Origin: Thalassotalea algicola
GTDB lineage: Bacteria > Pseudomonadota > Gammaproteobacteria > Enterobacterales > Alteromonadaceae
Length of the DNA stretch: 64,000 bases
Reading direction: 5' to 3'
Assembly (NCBI RefSeq): GCF_012932965.1
Contig: NZ_JABBXH010000001.1
Location: 868,001 to 932,000, forward strand
The position numbers and the translations under genes were made by a program. The notes beneath the pieces were generated by a model that saw nothing but the letters and a program-made list of their open reading frames with translations, did no database searches and was not told where the DNA came from. Positions 27,833-40,779 of this stretch are shown in pieces. Numbering within the stretch: the first letter of the stretch is position 1; each line of letters starts with the position of its first letter.

Positions 27833-28324
27833 ATGAAGAAAACACAATTGCTCACCTTACTTTTTTCATGTCTTTCTTGGCAGTTACTGGCCTGTTCAAG
27901 TGAAGAATATCGCCAATTTGATTTCTGGATTGGCGAATGGCAAGTCACTAACCCTGCGAATAACCAAGTGAGTATAAGCAAAATATCCCTGATTAATAAT
28001 AACTGTTCAATTCTAGAAGAATATCAAACTCCGAGCGGTTACCAAGGAAAAAGTCTTAATATATACAACCAACAAACTAAACAATGGCATCAAACTTGGG
28101 TTGATAATACCGGTTTGCTACTACAACTCAATGGTGAGTTTAAGCAAGGCGTAATGACTTTATCAGGCCTGACAGTAGATAATAAAGGGCAAGAAGTACT
28201 GAATAAAATCAGCTGGAAGAAACTGAGCGATGGCAGAGTAAATCAAGTTTGGCAAACAAGCACAGACAAAGGTAAGCATTGGCAAACGTTATTTGATGGC
28301 TATTATCAAAAAATTCAGCCATAA
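27833..28324 (+). CDS. Small lipoprotein or secreted beta-barrel protein (DUF1579-like)
   Basis: This 163-residue protein has a signal peptide ending LLACSSEEY, consistent with a lipobox, then FDFWIGEWQV near residue 30. That motif and the repeated strand pattern resemble lipocalin-like DUF1579 proteins; the name is a resemblance, not a firm match. It stands alone between a divergent binding protein and convergent rho. Nothing indicates its ligand. Confidence 0.6.
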   Translation: MKKTQLLTLLFSCLSWQLLACSSEEYRQFDFWIGEWQVTNPANNQVSISKISLINNNCSILEEYQTPSGYQGKSLNIYNQQTKQWHQTWVDNTGLLLQLNGEFKQGVMTLSGLTVDNKGQEVLNKISWKKLSDGRVNQVWQTSTDKGKHWQTLFDGYYQKIQP

Positions 28325-28352
28325 AAAAAGCCAGCATTACGCTGGCTCTTTT
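28323..28352. terminator. Bidirectional terminator between the DUF1579-like gene and rho
   Basis: The stem AGCCAGC (28329-28335) pairs with GCTGGCT (28341-28347) around a five-base loop, with an A run before and a T run after. It serves rho on the minus strand especially well, giving a long T tract there. Confidence 0.85.
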
Positions 28353-28368
28353 CTCTATATTCAAACGA

Positions 28369-29628
28369 CTACTTACGCTTCATCGAATCAAAAAATTCAT
28401 TATTGGTTTTGGTCATGGCCAATTTATCGATAAGGAATTCCATTGCATCGATTTCACCCATTTCATGAACAATCTTTCGTAAGATCCACATTTTCTGTAG
28501 TTCATCAGCCTTAGTAAGTAACTCTTCACGACGAGTACCACTGCGGTTAAAGTGAATAGCAGGGAATACACGTTTTTCGGCAATTTTGCGCGATAAGTGT
28601 AATTCCATATTACCAGTACCTTTAAACTCTTCGTAGATAACTTCATCCATTTTAGAACCAGTATCAACAAGAGCGGTAGCGATAATAGTTAAACTACCAC
28701 CTTCTTCAATATTACGCGCCGCACCAAAGAAGCGTTTAGGACGATGTAATGCATTAGCGTCTACACCACCCGTTAATATTTTACCTGACGAAGGGATTAC
28801 CGTGTTATAAGCACGAGCTAAACGCGTAATCGAATCAAGCAAAATAACAACGTCTTTTTTGTGTTCAGTTAAACGTTTAGCTTTTTCGATAACCATTTCA
28901 GCCACTTGAACATGACGACTTGCTGGCTCATCGAAAGTTGATGCAACTACTTCACCTTTTACAAGACGCTGCATCTCAGTTACTTCTTCTGGACGCTCAT
29001 CAATAAGTAATACCATTAACTCACACTCAGGATGGTTATGGGCAATACTTTGGGCAATATTTTGCAGTAGTAATGTTTTACCCGCTTTTGGCGGAGCAAC
29101 AATCAAACCACGTTGGCCTTTACCTATTGGCGAGGCGAGGTCTAATACACGTGCGGTAATATCTTCAGTTGAACCATTACCGCGTTCCATCACCATACGA
29201 GAATTACAGTGAACAGGCGTTAAGTTTTCAAATAAAATCTTATTGCGTGAATTTTCAGGGCGATCAAAGTTAACTTCATTAACTTTTAATAATGCAAAAT
29301 AACGTTCGCCATCTTTTGGCGGTCGAATTTTACCCTGAATGGTATCACCGGTACGCATACTAAAGCGTCTAATTTGACTTGGTGACACATAAATATCATC
29401 TGGACCAGCTAGGTAAGATGAATCTGCAGAACGCAAGAAGCCAAAGCCATCCTGTAGAATTTCTAAAACACCGCTTCCAAAAATATCTTCACCACTTTTA
29501 GCATGGGCTTTTAATATAGCGAAAATAATATCTTGTTTACGGTTACGGGCTAAGTTGTCTAGCTTCATTGACTCTGCAAGAGAAACCAATTCGCTTATAG
29601 ACTTTTGTTTGAGTTCGGTAAGATTCAT
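28369..29628 (-). CDS. rho: Transcription termination factor Rho
   Basis: Rho is the hexameric RNA helicase that ends many transcripts. The 419-residue protein matches E. coli in length. It opens [20 protein letters not shown] and has the RNA-binding OSB fold with GFGFLRS (primary site). Later come the Walker [12 protein letters not shown] (about 178-188), [10 protein letters not shown] and the Q-loop/R-loop region [19 protein letters not shown]. The promoter and leader lie upstream in 29629-29807; Rho synthesis is usually autoregulated by termination in its leader. Confidence 0.98.
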   Translation of the reverse strand: MNLTELKQKSISELVSLAESMKLDNLARNRKQDIIFAILKAHAKSGEDIFGSGVLEILQDGFGFLRSADSSYLAGPDDIYVSPSQIRRFSMRTGDTIQGKIRPPKDGERYFALLKVNEVNFDRPENSRNKILFENLTPVHCNSRMVMERGNGSTEDITARVLDLASPIGKGQRGLIVAPPKAGKTLLLQNIAQSIAHNHPECELMVLLIDERPEEVTEMQRLVKGEVVASTFDEPASRHVQVAEMVIEKAKRLTEHKKDVVILLDSITRLARAYNTVIPSSGKILTGGVDANALHRPKRFFGAARNIEEGGSLTIIATALVDTGSKMDEVIYEEFKGTGNMELHLSRKIAEKRVFPAIHFNRSGTRREELLTKADELQKMWILRKIVHEMGEIDAMEFLIDKLAMTKTNNEFFDSMKRK

Positions 29629-29807
29629 AGTAAGAGTTCTTAAACTATTAAATATTTGTTATGTGTTGCCTGGTGGCAATGTATGATATTTAGAATAGGG
29701 TTTGGGTAAGTGATAAAACTACACGGCTAAAGTTAGCATTAAAATTTGCTTAGGTAAAGTAACAGCGAACTTTTATCTTATTATTGCCATTTTTTATGCG
29801 TTTATAC

Positions 29808-29838
29808 ATAAAAAAGCCCGGCTAAACCGGGCTCTTTT
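29808..29838 (-). terminator. Terminator of trxA
   Basis: On the minus strand the stem AGCCCGG (29833-29827) and CCGGGCT (29821-29815) with a five-base loop is followed by a T run. It lies directly after trxA and separates it from rho. Confidence 0.92.
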
Positions 29839-29839
29839 A

Positions 29840-30166
29840 TTATAAGTTGTTATCTATAAACTCTTTTAATTGAGTTTTAGATAAAGCACCTACTTTCGTA
29901 TCTGCCACATTACCATCTTTAAATAGTAACAACGTTGGAATACCGCGAATACCATATTTAGGTGGTGTACCCGCATTTTGGTCAATATTTAATTTACCAA
30001 CTGTTACTTGGCCTTGATATTCATCAGCAATATCATCAAGTAAAGGGGCAATCATTTTACAAGGACCACACCATTCAGCCCAAAAATCAACTAGTACTAA
30101 ACCTGATGCATTAATTACATCAGCATCAAAGCTGTCGTCAGTTAGCTGAAGTATTTTATCGCTCAT
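29840..30166 (-). CDS. trxA: Thioredoxin 1
   Basis: TrxA reduces protein disulfides using electrons from thioredoxin reductase. The 108-residue protein has the active site WCGPC at 32-36, [14 protein letters not shown] context, and the cis-Pro loop [11 protein letters not shown]. The gene lies between rho and divergent rhlB, the same order as E. coli. Its own terminator follows. Confidence 0.98.
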   Translation of the reverse strand: MSDKILQLTDDSFDADVINASGLVLVDFWAEWCGPCKMIAPLLDDIADEYQGQVTVGKLNIDQNAGTPPKYGIRGIPTLLLFKDGNVADTKVGALSKTQLKEFIDNNL

Positions 30167-30368
30167 TTCTTTCTCCGTTCGTAGATGCCTTGCATGCTAT
30201 TATGAGCAAGAGTATACCTGTCTCATAAATGAATGCGAACAATTCAATAGAGTTTTTTATTATACCAAGTGCCAAATCAGTTGTTTTGCTCTTGGTTAAC
30301 TCAAGATTTATGTTAATTCTTAGTCATCAAGCATTCTTTAACACTTGATAACCTGTTAAGCTTGCTGC

Positions 30369-31613
30369 ATGAAAACACATTTAACTAAAACCAAATTCAC
30401 CGACCTTAATCTTGCTCCGCAAGTAGTGACCGGATTGGAAGCTATGGGCTTTCAATACTGCACTTCTATCCAAGCTAAATCTTTACCTGTATTACTTGAA
30501 GGTAAAGATATTGCTGGGCAAGCACAAACAGGTGAAGGTAAAACTATCGCTTTTTTGTCAGCTACTTTTCACCATTTGCTACAAAAACCTGCTCCAGGGC
30601 ACAATCAACCGCGCGCCTTAATCATGGCGCCAACACGAGAATTAGCAATACAAATCCACAATGATGCAAAGGCAATGGCTAAAAGTACTGGCTTGCGTCT
30701 TGGTGTTGTATATGGGGGCGAAGGATACGAATCTCAACGTCAAGAATTAGAACAAGGTGTTGATATTTTAATTGGTACCTGTGGCCGCCTAATTGACTAC
30801 TTTAAGCAAGGTGTTTATCAGCTCAATAATATTGAAGCTGTAGTGCTTGACGAAGCCGATCGCATGTTCGATTTAGGTTTTATTAAAGATATTCGTTATA
30901 TGTTCCGCAAAATGCCTGCGGCTACCGATCGAATTAATATGCTGTTTTCCGCGACATTATCATTTCGAGTGAAAGAACTAGCGTTCGAACATATGAATGA
31001 ACCCGTTAGTGTAGAAGTTGAGCCAGAGCAAAAAACCAATACCCGTATTAGTGAAGAACTTTTTTATCCTTCTAATGAAGACAAAATGGCTTTATTACAA
31101 ACGCTAATTGAAGAAGAGTGGCCTGATAAAGCCATTATTTTTGCTAACACTAAACACAGTTGTGAAAATATTCACGCGCACTTAGATGCAGATAAAATTC
31201 GCGTTGGTTTACTGACCGGTGACGTTATGCAGAAGAAGCGTTTAAAGATTCTTGAGCAGTTCACCAAAGGCCAGCTTGATATTTTAGTGGCTACCGATGT
31301 TGCTGCTCGAGGCTTGCATATCCCAGCCGTTACGCATGTTTTTAATTACGACTTACCTGATGATTTTGAAGATTATGTGCATCGTATAGGTCGTACTGGC
31401 CGAGCTGGTGCTTCAGGGCACGCCATTAGTTTTGCATGTGAAGACTATGTATTTAATTTACCAGCAATTGAAACCTATATTGATCACGCATTGCCAGTAA
31501 GTAAATACGATCCAGACTCGTTATTAACAGATTTACCTAAACCAAAACCGCGTCAACGCCGACATCGTCCACATAATGGTGGACAAAATAGAGGCCGCCA
31601 AGGACGCAGATAG
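30369..31613 (+). CDS. rhlB: DEAD-box RNA helicase RhlB
   Basis: RhlB is the RNA helicase associated with the RNase E degradosome. At 414 residues it is near the E. coli length. It opens [19 protein letters not shown], with Walker A AQTGEGKT at 52-59 (E. coli has QTGTGKT, so one residue differs), DEAD at 161-164, SAT motif FSATLS and [11 protein letters not shown]. The C-terminal basic tail is short. It diverges from trxA and is followed by gppA after six bases. Confidence 0.97.
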   Translation: MKTHLTKTKFTDLNLAPQVVTGLEAMGFQYCTSIQAKSLPVLLEGKDIAGQAQTGEGKTIAFLSATFHHLLQKPAPGHNQPRALIMAPTRELAIQIHNDAKAMAKSTGLRLGVVYGGEGYESQRQELEQGVDILIGTCGRLIDYFKQGVYQLNNIEAVVLDEADRMFDLGFIKDIRYMFRKMPAATDRINMLFSATLSFRVKELAFEHMNEPVSVEVEPEQKTNTRISEELFYPSNEDKMALLQTLIEEEWPDKAIIFANTKHSCENIHAHLDADKIRVGLLTGDVMQKKRLKILEQFTKGQLDILVATDVAARGLHIPAVTHVFNYDLPDDFEDYVHRIGRTGRAGASGHAISFACEDYVFNLPAIETYIDHALPVSKYDPDSLLTDLPKPKPRQRRHRPHNGGQNRGRQGRR

Positions 31614-31619
31614 CAGGTT

Positions 31620-33125
31620 ATGACTACGCCAAACGCCACTCAAACCAGCCCGCTTTATGCAGTTATCGACTTAGGATCGAATAGCTTTCATATGTTAATC
31701 ACAAGGCTGGTGGCCGATGGTGTTCAAACGGTAGATAAAGTAAAACGAAAAGTTCGCTTGGCCTCTGGGTTAGATAAAAACAACAATTTATCAGATGAAG
31801 CGATGTCGCGGGGCCTAGAATGTTTAAGCTTTTTTGCTGAGCGACTGCAAGATATTGCACCTGAAAATATCCGAATAGTTGCAACCGCTACATTGCGTAT
31901 TGCCAACAATGCCAATGAATTCCTTGACCAAGCAAAACAAGTGCTTAAGCGCCCTGTAACATTGCTGTCAGGTATTGAAGAAGCTGAACGTATATATTTA
32001 GGCGTTGCCCACACCAGTAGCTGTAGTGCAAAGCGTTTAGTCATAGATATAGGTGGCGCCAGCACTGAAATAATTGTCGGCGAGCACTTTTCAATTCATC
32101 AAGCCATTAGTTTGAATATGGGTTGTGTCACATTCAACCAACAATTTTTTGCTGATGGTCGCATTACACTTGAACAATTTGACGACGCTGTCGCTCACGC
32201 CAAATCTCAACTATTACCCTTTTTAGAAAGTTACAGTACATTTGGTTGGCAAACTGTACTAGGTGGTTCCGGGACCATGCAAGCATTGGCTGAAATTCTG
32301 GTCTATCAGAATAAGCCCGCGATAATTACATTACCTTTTATGCAAAGTATTGCAGCACAACTAATGAACATTGGTGAGATAAAATTAGTCAATATTGATG
32401 GTTTGCCTAGCGATAGAGTGCCGGTTTTAGCAAGTGGCCTTGCAATTCTTATCGCAATATTTGAGAGCTTTGATTTATCTGCATTGCAACTTTCTAGTGG
32501 TGCAATTCGCGAAGGGCTACTTTATGAAATGTTGCCCGATATGCGCAAGCTAAGCATTCGTACTCGCACCATTAACTCGTTGGTTGAGCGATTTCATATT
32601 GACGAAGCACACGCAGACAGGGTTACCCAACAAGCTATGCATTTATATGATTGCTATGCAGAAAAGTGGCAACTGAATGACGACAACCTAAAGCAAGTGC
32701 TGGCTAGTGCCTGTAGACTTCACGAAGTTGGCTTGCTGCTATCTTATAAATATCACCAACATCACGGTGCCTATATCATTCAACATGCTGATTTACCGGG
32801 TTATGATCAGACGGAACGGCAATTAATGGTCGCATTAATTAAGCAATATAAAGGCGATATTGATGCAGATTCTTTGCAGCAGCTAGCAATTACGGAAGCC
32901 AGTGCGGCCGCGAAATTACTTGCGATATTTAGATTGGCCGTTATTTTATGTCGTCGGAGAAAGGGCGATGTGCTGCCAAAATATCAAACTAACATAGAAG
33001 GTAAAGCTATTATGTTATGTCTATCACCAACATGGGTAACTCAACATCCGCTAATTGCTGATGAGCTTCTTCAAGAAAATAAACACTTAGCTAGTATAAA
33101 TTTAAAGCTAGTTATTGCTTGTTAA
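31620..33125 (+). CDS. gppA: Exopolyphosphatase / pppGpp phosphohydrolase GppA
   Basis: GppA converts pppGpp to ppGpp and degrades polyphosphate. The 501-residue Ppx/GppA protein has the N-terminal actin-like ATPase fold with YAVIDLGSNSFHMLI, the SGIEEAERIYLGV region and IDIGGASTEII. A C-terminal HD-like helical domain follows (TQQAMHLYDCYAEKW, LHEVGLLLSYKYHQHHGAYII). It is operonic with rhlB as in E. coli. Its 3' end overlaps the convergent EamA gene by 18 bases. Confidence 0.95.
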   Translation: MTTPNATQTSPLYAVIDLGSNSFHMLITRLVADGVQTVDKVKRKVRLASGLDKNNNLSDEAMSRGLECLSFFAERLQDIAPENIRIVATATLRIANNANEFLDQAKQVLKRPVTLLSGIEEAERIYLGVAHTSSCSAKRLVIDIGGASTEIIVGEHFSIHQAISLNMGCVTFNQQFFADGRITLEQFDDAVAHAKSQLLPFLESYSTFGWQTVLGGSGTMQALAEILVYQNKPAIITLPFMQSIAAQLMNIGEIKLVNIDGLPSDRVPVLASGLAILIAIFESFDLSALQLSSGAIREGLLYEMLPDMRKLSIRTRTINSLVERFHIDEAHADRVTQQAMHLYDCYAEKWQLNDDNLKQVLASACRLHEVGLLLSYKYHQHHGAYIIQHADLPGYDQTERQLMVALIKQYKGDIDADSLQQLAITEASAAAKLLAIFRLAVILCRRRKGDVLPKYQTNIEGKAIMLCLSPTWVTQHPLIADELLQENKHLASINLKLVIAC

Positions 33126-33944
33126 TGCATGATAGAAGTTTACCGACAAAATAATCGTTCCTCCTAAAATCACGCCTAAGGTCAACGTTTCGTTAAGTAA
33201 CAATACCGCAGCGACAGTTCCGTAAACTGGCTCTAAACATATCGCTAGACTCACCATAAACGTAGATAATAACCGTAACGAACTAGTCAACAACGAATGC
33301 GCAAGTGCAGTAAATACAACCCCTAACATGATCAATTCAGGTAAATACTCATACACTTGATGAAGTGGCTCTTGAGCAAAACCAATAAATGGTAGAGCAA
33401 ATAAACAAGCAACTAAATTTTGATAGCTGGCAATTGTTGCTGAACGATATTGTCTTGCTAAAGCTTTATTTATGGTAAGTAATAATGCAAAAGTTAATGC
33501 CGAACTAAGCCCCATCAAAAGCGCGTTTAAATTAGCGACAAGGCCACTATCCCAGACCAGTAAGCCAATACCTAATACCATAGCAATTGCTTGTAGGTAA
33601 TCTGTAACAGTTGGCAGTGTTTTCTCAGTAATAGCTGAAATGATTAACGTAAAAATAGGAAAGCTGGCAAAAACTAATAAACCAAAAGCCACGGTTGATA
33701 ATTGAATAGCATAGAAAAATGTTAGCCAGTGGAGCAGTAACAATACTCCAGAAAAGATAATACTTGGTATATCTGAACGGCCTATTTTTAAAGCGTTTCG
33801 CTGCGTAACAAACAAAAAAACAAATAAGGTTATCGCGGCAAAGCTAGTGCGGCCCAGCACTAGCCAATATGCCGATAAAGGTAGCCATTTGGCAAACAAG
33901 CCCGCTAATGCAAAAAGTAAAACCGCACTATGGAGCTTAATCAC
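33108..33944 (-). CDS. EamA-family membrane transporter
   Basis: This 278-residue ten-helix drug/metabolite transporter has two EamA repeats; the second repeat ends in CLEPVYGTVAAVLLLNETLTLGVILGG, the classic end of the family. The substrate is unknown. It lies 21 bases downstream of hemB on the same strand. Its stop lies inside gppA, giving an 18-base overlap of convergent reading frames. I see no more specific assignment. Confidence 0.85.
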   Translation of the reverse strand: MIKLHSAVLLFALAGLFAKWLPLSAYWLVLGRTSFAAITLFVFLFVTQRNALKIGRSDIPSIIFSGVLLLLHWLTFFYAIQLSTVAFGLLVFASFPIFTLIISAITEKTLPTVTDYLQAIAMVLGIGLLVWDSGLVANLNALLMGLSSALTFALLLTINKALARQYRSATIASYQNLVACLFALPFIGFAQEPLHQVYEYLPELIMLGVVFTALAHSLLTSSLRLLSTFMVSLAICLEPVYGTVAAVLLLNETLTLGVILGGTIILSVNFYHALTSNN

Positions 33945-33965
33945 CTAAAGTCGCCAAACACACGC

Positions 33966-36854
<2,889 letters not shown>

Positions 36855-36858
<4 letters not shown>

Positions 36859-37634
36859 AAATTAAATACTCGCTTTGCATTGTTAGTACTTGTTTCAATA
36901 ACTTCTTGTTCTGTTATTTGTTTAATCTCTGCAATTGCTTGTACCACATATGGTAAATATTTAGGCTCATTACGGCTACTTTTAGGGCGTGGTCTTATCG
37001 TTCGAGGCGTTAAATAAGGAGCGTCAGTTTCAATCATTAATCGATCAAGTGGTAAATACTTTACGGCCTCTTGCAGCTCTGCACCTCGTCTTTCATCACA
37101 TACCCACCCCGTGATACCAATATACATTCCTGCATCAACACAACGCAGTAATTCGCTTTTATTACCCGTAAAACAATGAGAAACCATCGCCGGCACTTTT
37201 GTTAGGTACGGCGCTAATATTTTAATCCAGGCATCAAAAGCATCCCTTTGATGAAGAAACAATGGCATTGCTAACTTAGCTGCAAGCTCGACTTGTTCGT
37301 TAAATACACGAATCTGGTTTTCTGGCGTTGAAAAGTTTCGATTAAAGTCTAAGCCGCATTCACCGATCGCTTTAACTTGTTGGTGATTTGCTAAGCGGGT
37401 AATTTGTGACAAATAGTCTGCGCTAACTTGATCGGCATAGTGAGGGTGTACGCCAGCAGTAGAAAATAAAATTTCAGGTTGTGAGTGAGTAAGCTGCAGC
37501 GCTTGTTGGCTCTCTTCTACGCTAGTACCTGTAATTAATAACTGCGTAACTCCCTGCGCTAATGAATCTTCCAACACTTGTGCTCGATCTTTGTCAAATC
37601 GAGCACTGGTCAGATTAACGCCAATATCAATCAC
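36855..37634 (-). CDS. tatD: TatD-family metal-dependent DNase
   Basis: TatD is a metal-dependent nuclease/hydrolase with a TIM barrel. The 259-residue protein opens MIDIGVNLTSARFDKDR like E. coli TatD. It has AIGECGLDFNR, HQRDAFDAW, MVSHCFTG and ETDAPYLTPR, which carry the metal ligands. It lies in the tat series after the unknown secreted protein gene. TatD is not needed for Tat export in E. coli; its link is positional. Confidence 0.95.
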
Positions 37635-37639
37635 TTCAA

Positions 37640-38203
37640 TTACTTAGTACGTTTAACTCGGATGGTTCGGTTTGCATCTTGCTTTTTAAGATAGAAAGCA
37701 TTCATGATACCACGTTTGATAATAACCTCTTGTCCTGCCTCGAATTTTGCAAATCGATCAGTATCTTTCTGCTCCCATCGTTGACCATTTTCAAAAACAA
37801 ATTGCCATTTTTTTCGTAGTGAAAGTTTTGCAGACTTAATAACAAAGTGCACTTCATCAACAATATCATCGCGTTGCTTTTGTTCTTGACCAAAAATAGC
37901 TTCCGCCCTTGCACTATTAGCTTGAGGCTTCTCTGCTAACTTAGTTGGGTTAGTCTCATCAGCTTTTACCGCGCTTACAGCAGCAATAGGCTTAACTGCA
38001 GCTTCGTTTACTACGTTAACTTCAGCAGTGGAAGTTTTAGTAAAGTCAGTTTTTGCTACTAATAATTCAGTTATTTGATCATAACAAACCAATCGTTTAA
38101 GGCTGTCAGATTCACTTTTACATGCAATCATCTGTTGCTGAATATCAACTTGCGCAAATGCAGTGCCAGATACAACGGCAAAAAGTAATGCTATTTTCTT
38201 CAC
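37640..38203 (-). CDS. Unknown secreted protein in the tat operon
   Basis: This 187-residue protein has a signal peptide (VVSGTAFAQ), then a conserved-looking MIACKSESDSLKRLVCYDQI with a Cys pair that could form a disulfide. A low-complexity Ala/Lys/Thr linker follows (about 55-105). A C-terminal basic domain has LRKKWQFVFENGQRWEQKD and AGQEVIIKRGIMNAFYLK. The Cys-to-CYD pattern is like that in VasI/TagO-type proteins. Function unknown. It overlaps tatC by four bases, so it is made with the Tat translocase. Confidence 0.7.
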   Translation of the reverse strand: MKKIALLFAVVSGTAFAQVDIQQQMIACKSESDSLKRLVCYDQITELLVAKTDFTKTSTAEVNVVNEAAVKPIAAVSAVKADETNPTKLAEKPQANSARAEAIFGQEQKQRDDIVDEVHFVIKSAKLSLRKKWQFVFENGQRWEQKDTDRFAKFEAGQEVIIKRGIMNAFYLKKQDANRTIRVKRTK

Positions 38204-38952
38204 GAATTTTCCTCTGATGCTTCCGCATCTTCTTTTTTCTGATAAAAGGACGCAAGTATCAATCCTAATTCAAATAGTAGTAGCATGGGAATAGCTAATA
38301 ACGTTTGCGAGATAATATCTGGCGGCGTTAACAACATACCGATGATAAAGGCCCCGACAACAATATAAGGACGTTTTTTCTTCAAGCTCTCTGTCGTTGA
38401 CATGCCAGTCCAACACATCAGCATGATCGCAATAGGTATTTCAAAAGCTGCGCCGAACGCAAAAAATAATTTCAGGACAAAATCTAAGTAACTACTAATG
38501 TCAGTTGCTATCGTCACACCTTCCGGTGCTACTGATGTGAAAAATGAGAACGCCAATGGAAAAACGACAAAATAAGCAAAACTAATACCGCCGTAAAATA
38601 ATATCGTGCTGCCAAACATGAGTGGCGCCACTAAACGTTTTTCATTGCTATATAAGCCTGGTGCAATAAAGCCCCATATTTGGAATAATATTAACGGCAT
38701 CGCAATAAAAATTGATATTACAATCGTTAGTTTAAAAGGCGCAAAGAAAGGTGATGCAACATCAGTTGCAATCATTTGTGTGCCTTCAGGCATAGTCGCC
38801 AGTAAAGGCTCTGCCAAATACTGATAAATATCTTGGGCAAAATATACTAAACAACAAAAGACAATTAGCACGCTAAAAATAGCGCGTAATAGTCTAGTTC
38901 GAAGTTCTATCAGGTGGTCAAATAGGGTGTAATTAGCTTGGCTGTTGGTCAT
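38200..38952 (-). CDS. tatC: Twin-arginine translocase subunit TatC
   Basis: TatC is the six-helix receptor of the Tat export system for folded proteins. The 250-residue protein has the early FDHLIELRTRLLRA, then FWGFIAPGLYSNEKR-type QIWGFIAPGLY and a C-terminal PYIVVGAFIIGMLLTPPD. The acidic tail is typical. Its start overlaps tatB by 20 bases, indicating coupling. Confidence 0.97.
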   Translation of the reverse strand: MTNSQANYTLFDHLIELRTRLLRAIFSVLIVFCCLVYFAQDIYQYLAEPLLATMPEGTQMIATDVASPFFAPFKLTIVISIFIAMPLILFQIWGFIAPGLYSNEKRLVAPLMFGSTILFYGGISFAYFVVFPLAFSFFTSVAPEGVTIATDISSYLDFVLKLFFAFGAAFEIPIAIMLMCWTGMSTTESLKKKRPYIVVGAFIIGMLLTPPDIISQTLLAIPMLLLFELGLILASFYQKKEDAEASEENS

Positions 38953-39298
38953 TAGCCGATTTTTTCTCTTGTGATTGATTAGATGGCTCAGACGGCTTAT
39001 TCGTGTTTTCGTAAGGTCGAGTTACCATTTCCGCCGCTTCTTTAAGTGACTTCAAAGATGCTTCCACTTCAGGCGACATATTTTTAAAATCACTTTGTTC
39101 CGCTTTTTTTAAATTATCATGCAGCTCTTTAATCCGGAGTTCTTCACTTAGTTCAGTTTTAACTGATTGACTAAATTGCCTAACATTGCTCATCCAACCT
39201 CGAAGAGTACGAATAGCGACAGGCAGCCGTTCGGGGCCTAAAACTAGTAGACCTATAACAGCAATGACCATTAACTCCCAAAAACCAATATCGAACAT
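38933..39298 (-). CDS. tatB: Twin-arginine translocase subunit TatB
   Basis: TatB has one N-terminal helix (FDIGFWELMVIAVIGLLVLG), a hinge with GPERLPVAIRTL and a long amphipathic, charged tail; 121 residues. The first residues DIGFWEL match TatB rather than TatA, with the conserved Glu. It acts with TatC in binding twin-arginine substrates. It lies three bases after tatA. Confidence 0.96.
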   Translation of the reverse strand: MFDIGFWELMVIAVIGLLVLGPERLPVAIRTLRGWMSNVRQFSQSVKTELSEELRIKELHDNLKKAEQSDFKNMSPEVEASLKSLKEAAEMVTRPYENTNKPSEPSNQSQEKKSANDQQPS

Positions 39299-39301
39299 AA
39301 A

Positions 39302-39532
39302 TTAAGCGTGGTCTTTTTCTTGTTCTTTCTTAGCTACTGTCTGCTCAGTATCGCTATTGTCGGCTATAGTTTCAGTTTTCTTTGCTGCTTCGTCTTCTTC
39401 TGAAATTGCCTTTTTGAAGCCTTTAACTGCAGAACCTAAATCTGAGCCCATACCACGTAACTTTTTGGTTCCGAACAATAACACTACAATTACTGCAATA
39501 ATAAGTAACTGCCAAATACTAATACCGCCCAT
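39302..39532 (-). CDS. tatA: Twin-arginine translocase subunit TatA
   Basis: TatA forms the pore-forming oligomer of the Tat system. The 76-residue protein has [21 protein letters not shown] with the FGTKKLRG hinge and an acidic tail ending EKDHA. It is the first gene of the tatABC-unknown-tatD-7TM cyclase-hemB series on the minus strand. The promoter should lie in 39533-39700, a region of AT-rich DNA. Confidence 0.97.
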   Translation of the reverse strand: MGGISIWQLLIIAVIVVLLFGTKKLRGMGSDLGSAVKGFKKAISEEDEAAKKTETIADNSDTEQTVAKKEQEKDHA

Positions 39533-39720
39533 ATAAGTCTCCTAAAAATATTGATTACACCTTGGTGGGTGTTATTCAGTAGTTTAAAATTTAATACTGA
39601 ATATGAAAAACAAGCTCATCCTATTATACTCATGTATGCTTAAAAAGCATTTTTCAATTCATTAATTTATCGTGACTTTTCCGATATTTGTTTAGTTAGA
39701 TCAAGTTTAGAAGTTGTTTG

Positions 39721-40752
39721 ATGATAAAGACAGGCTATAACGCACATACTATTTACATACTTTGTTGCACATTATTGCTTATCAGTAGTGCTAATATTGC
39801 ATTAGCTCAGGATGAATCGACAGCACAAAACTTAGAAGAACAACAAACCGAGGAAATTGAAAAATTCACAATTAAAGGTAGTGTCACTCAAGCAGAAATA
39901 GATTGGATTGAAAGCTTACATAGCAAAGTCAGTAATACTGTTTTCCGCTCAGCCTATTGGTTTGACGGTTTTTTCACAGAAGACGACACAGAGCAAGAGC
40001 GTCCTTATGTTAATGCCAGAATAAGAATAGGATGGGAACCTAAAGCTCGAGATTGGGCAGAATACGATAATAAATTTAGAGTGCGTTTAAAGCTACCGCA
40101 CTTTAAAGACAAACTAGATTTAATCTTGTCAGACGATGAAGAAGACGATATTGACAACTTACCTTTAGAGACAGTTAATACTAAACCTCAAATTAACGAA
40201 GACTCCTTCGCGGCTGCAGTTCGCTTTGTACACCATAGCGGTGACAATGAGTTAACGGATACTAGACTAGGCATCTCCTCAGGCGACATATTTCTCCGCG
40301 CTCGATACAAAAAACGTCTTTCATGGCAAAAAACTCATGGTCTCAAATTCGAGCCTGCTATTTACTATTATGTAGATGATGGCGTCGGAGCAAGATTGCT
40401 ATTGGAATATGATTATCAATCTACATTGCGGGACCAAATTCGATTCAACTATTCAATACGTGGTTCAGAATCATTTAGTGGTATTCGGTGGAAACACGGC
40501 TTATATCATCTACACCAATTTTCTCTGTATAAAGCAGGTGCGCTAGGGTTAGTGGTACAAGGGGAACGTAATGGCAAAGAAGGCTTTATCATAGACAAAT
40601 ATACGCTAAGTTATCGCTACCGTTTCAATGCTTACAAACGTTGGTTGTTCTTTGAAGTAGAACCTTTCTTAGAATGGCCTGAAAATGAAAATTACACTAC
40701 GACACCCGGTATTGCATTTCGAGTTGAAGGTTATTTTTATAAGAACGATTAA
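39721..40752 (+). CDS. Predicted outer-membrane beta-barrel protein, unknown function
   Basis: This 343-residue protein has a signal peptide (ISSANIALAQDE), an acidic linker, then a domain of alternating strands rich in aromatics and charged loops: VRLKLPHFKD, GDIFLRARYKKRLSW, ARLLLEYDYQST. The end reads TPGIAFRVEGYFYKND, with aromatic strand residues as in outer-membrane barrels. A frame TTG at 39718 precedes the better ATG at 39721. No family was recognised. It stands alone, divergent from tatA. Confidence 0.65.
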   Translation: MIKTGYNAHTIYILCCTLLLISSANIALAQDESTAQNLEEQQTEEIEKFTIKGSVTQAEIDWIESLHSKVSNTVFRSAYWFDGFFTEDDTEQERPYVNARIRIGWEPKARDWAEYDNKFRVRLKLPHFKDKLDLILSDDEEDDIDNLPLETVNTKPQINEDSFAAAVRFVHHSGDNELTDTRLGISSGDIFLRARYKKRLSWQKTHGLKFEPAIYYYVDDGVGARLLLEYDYQSTLRDQIRFNYSIRGSESFSGIRWKHGLYHLHQFSLYKAGALGLVVQGERNGKEGFIIDKYTLSYRYRFNAYKRWLFFEVEPFLEWPENENYTTTPGIAFRVEGYFYKND

Positions 40753-40779
40753 CGGTAAATGTTATGTGCCAAGCACTAA

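Noticed and set aside
39636-39655. Short hairpin with T run before the barrel gene
   Set aside because: The stem has only six base pairs, mostly A/T, and no gene ends nearby that would need a terminator.
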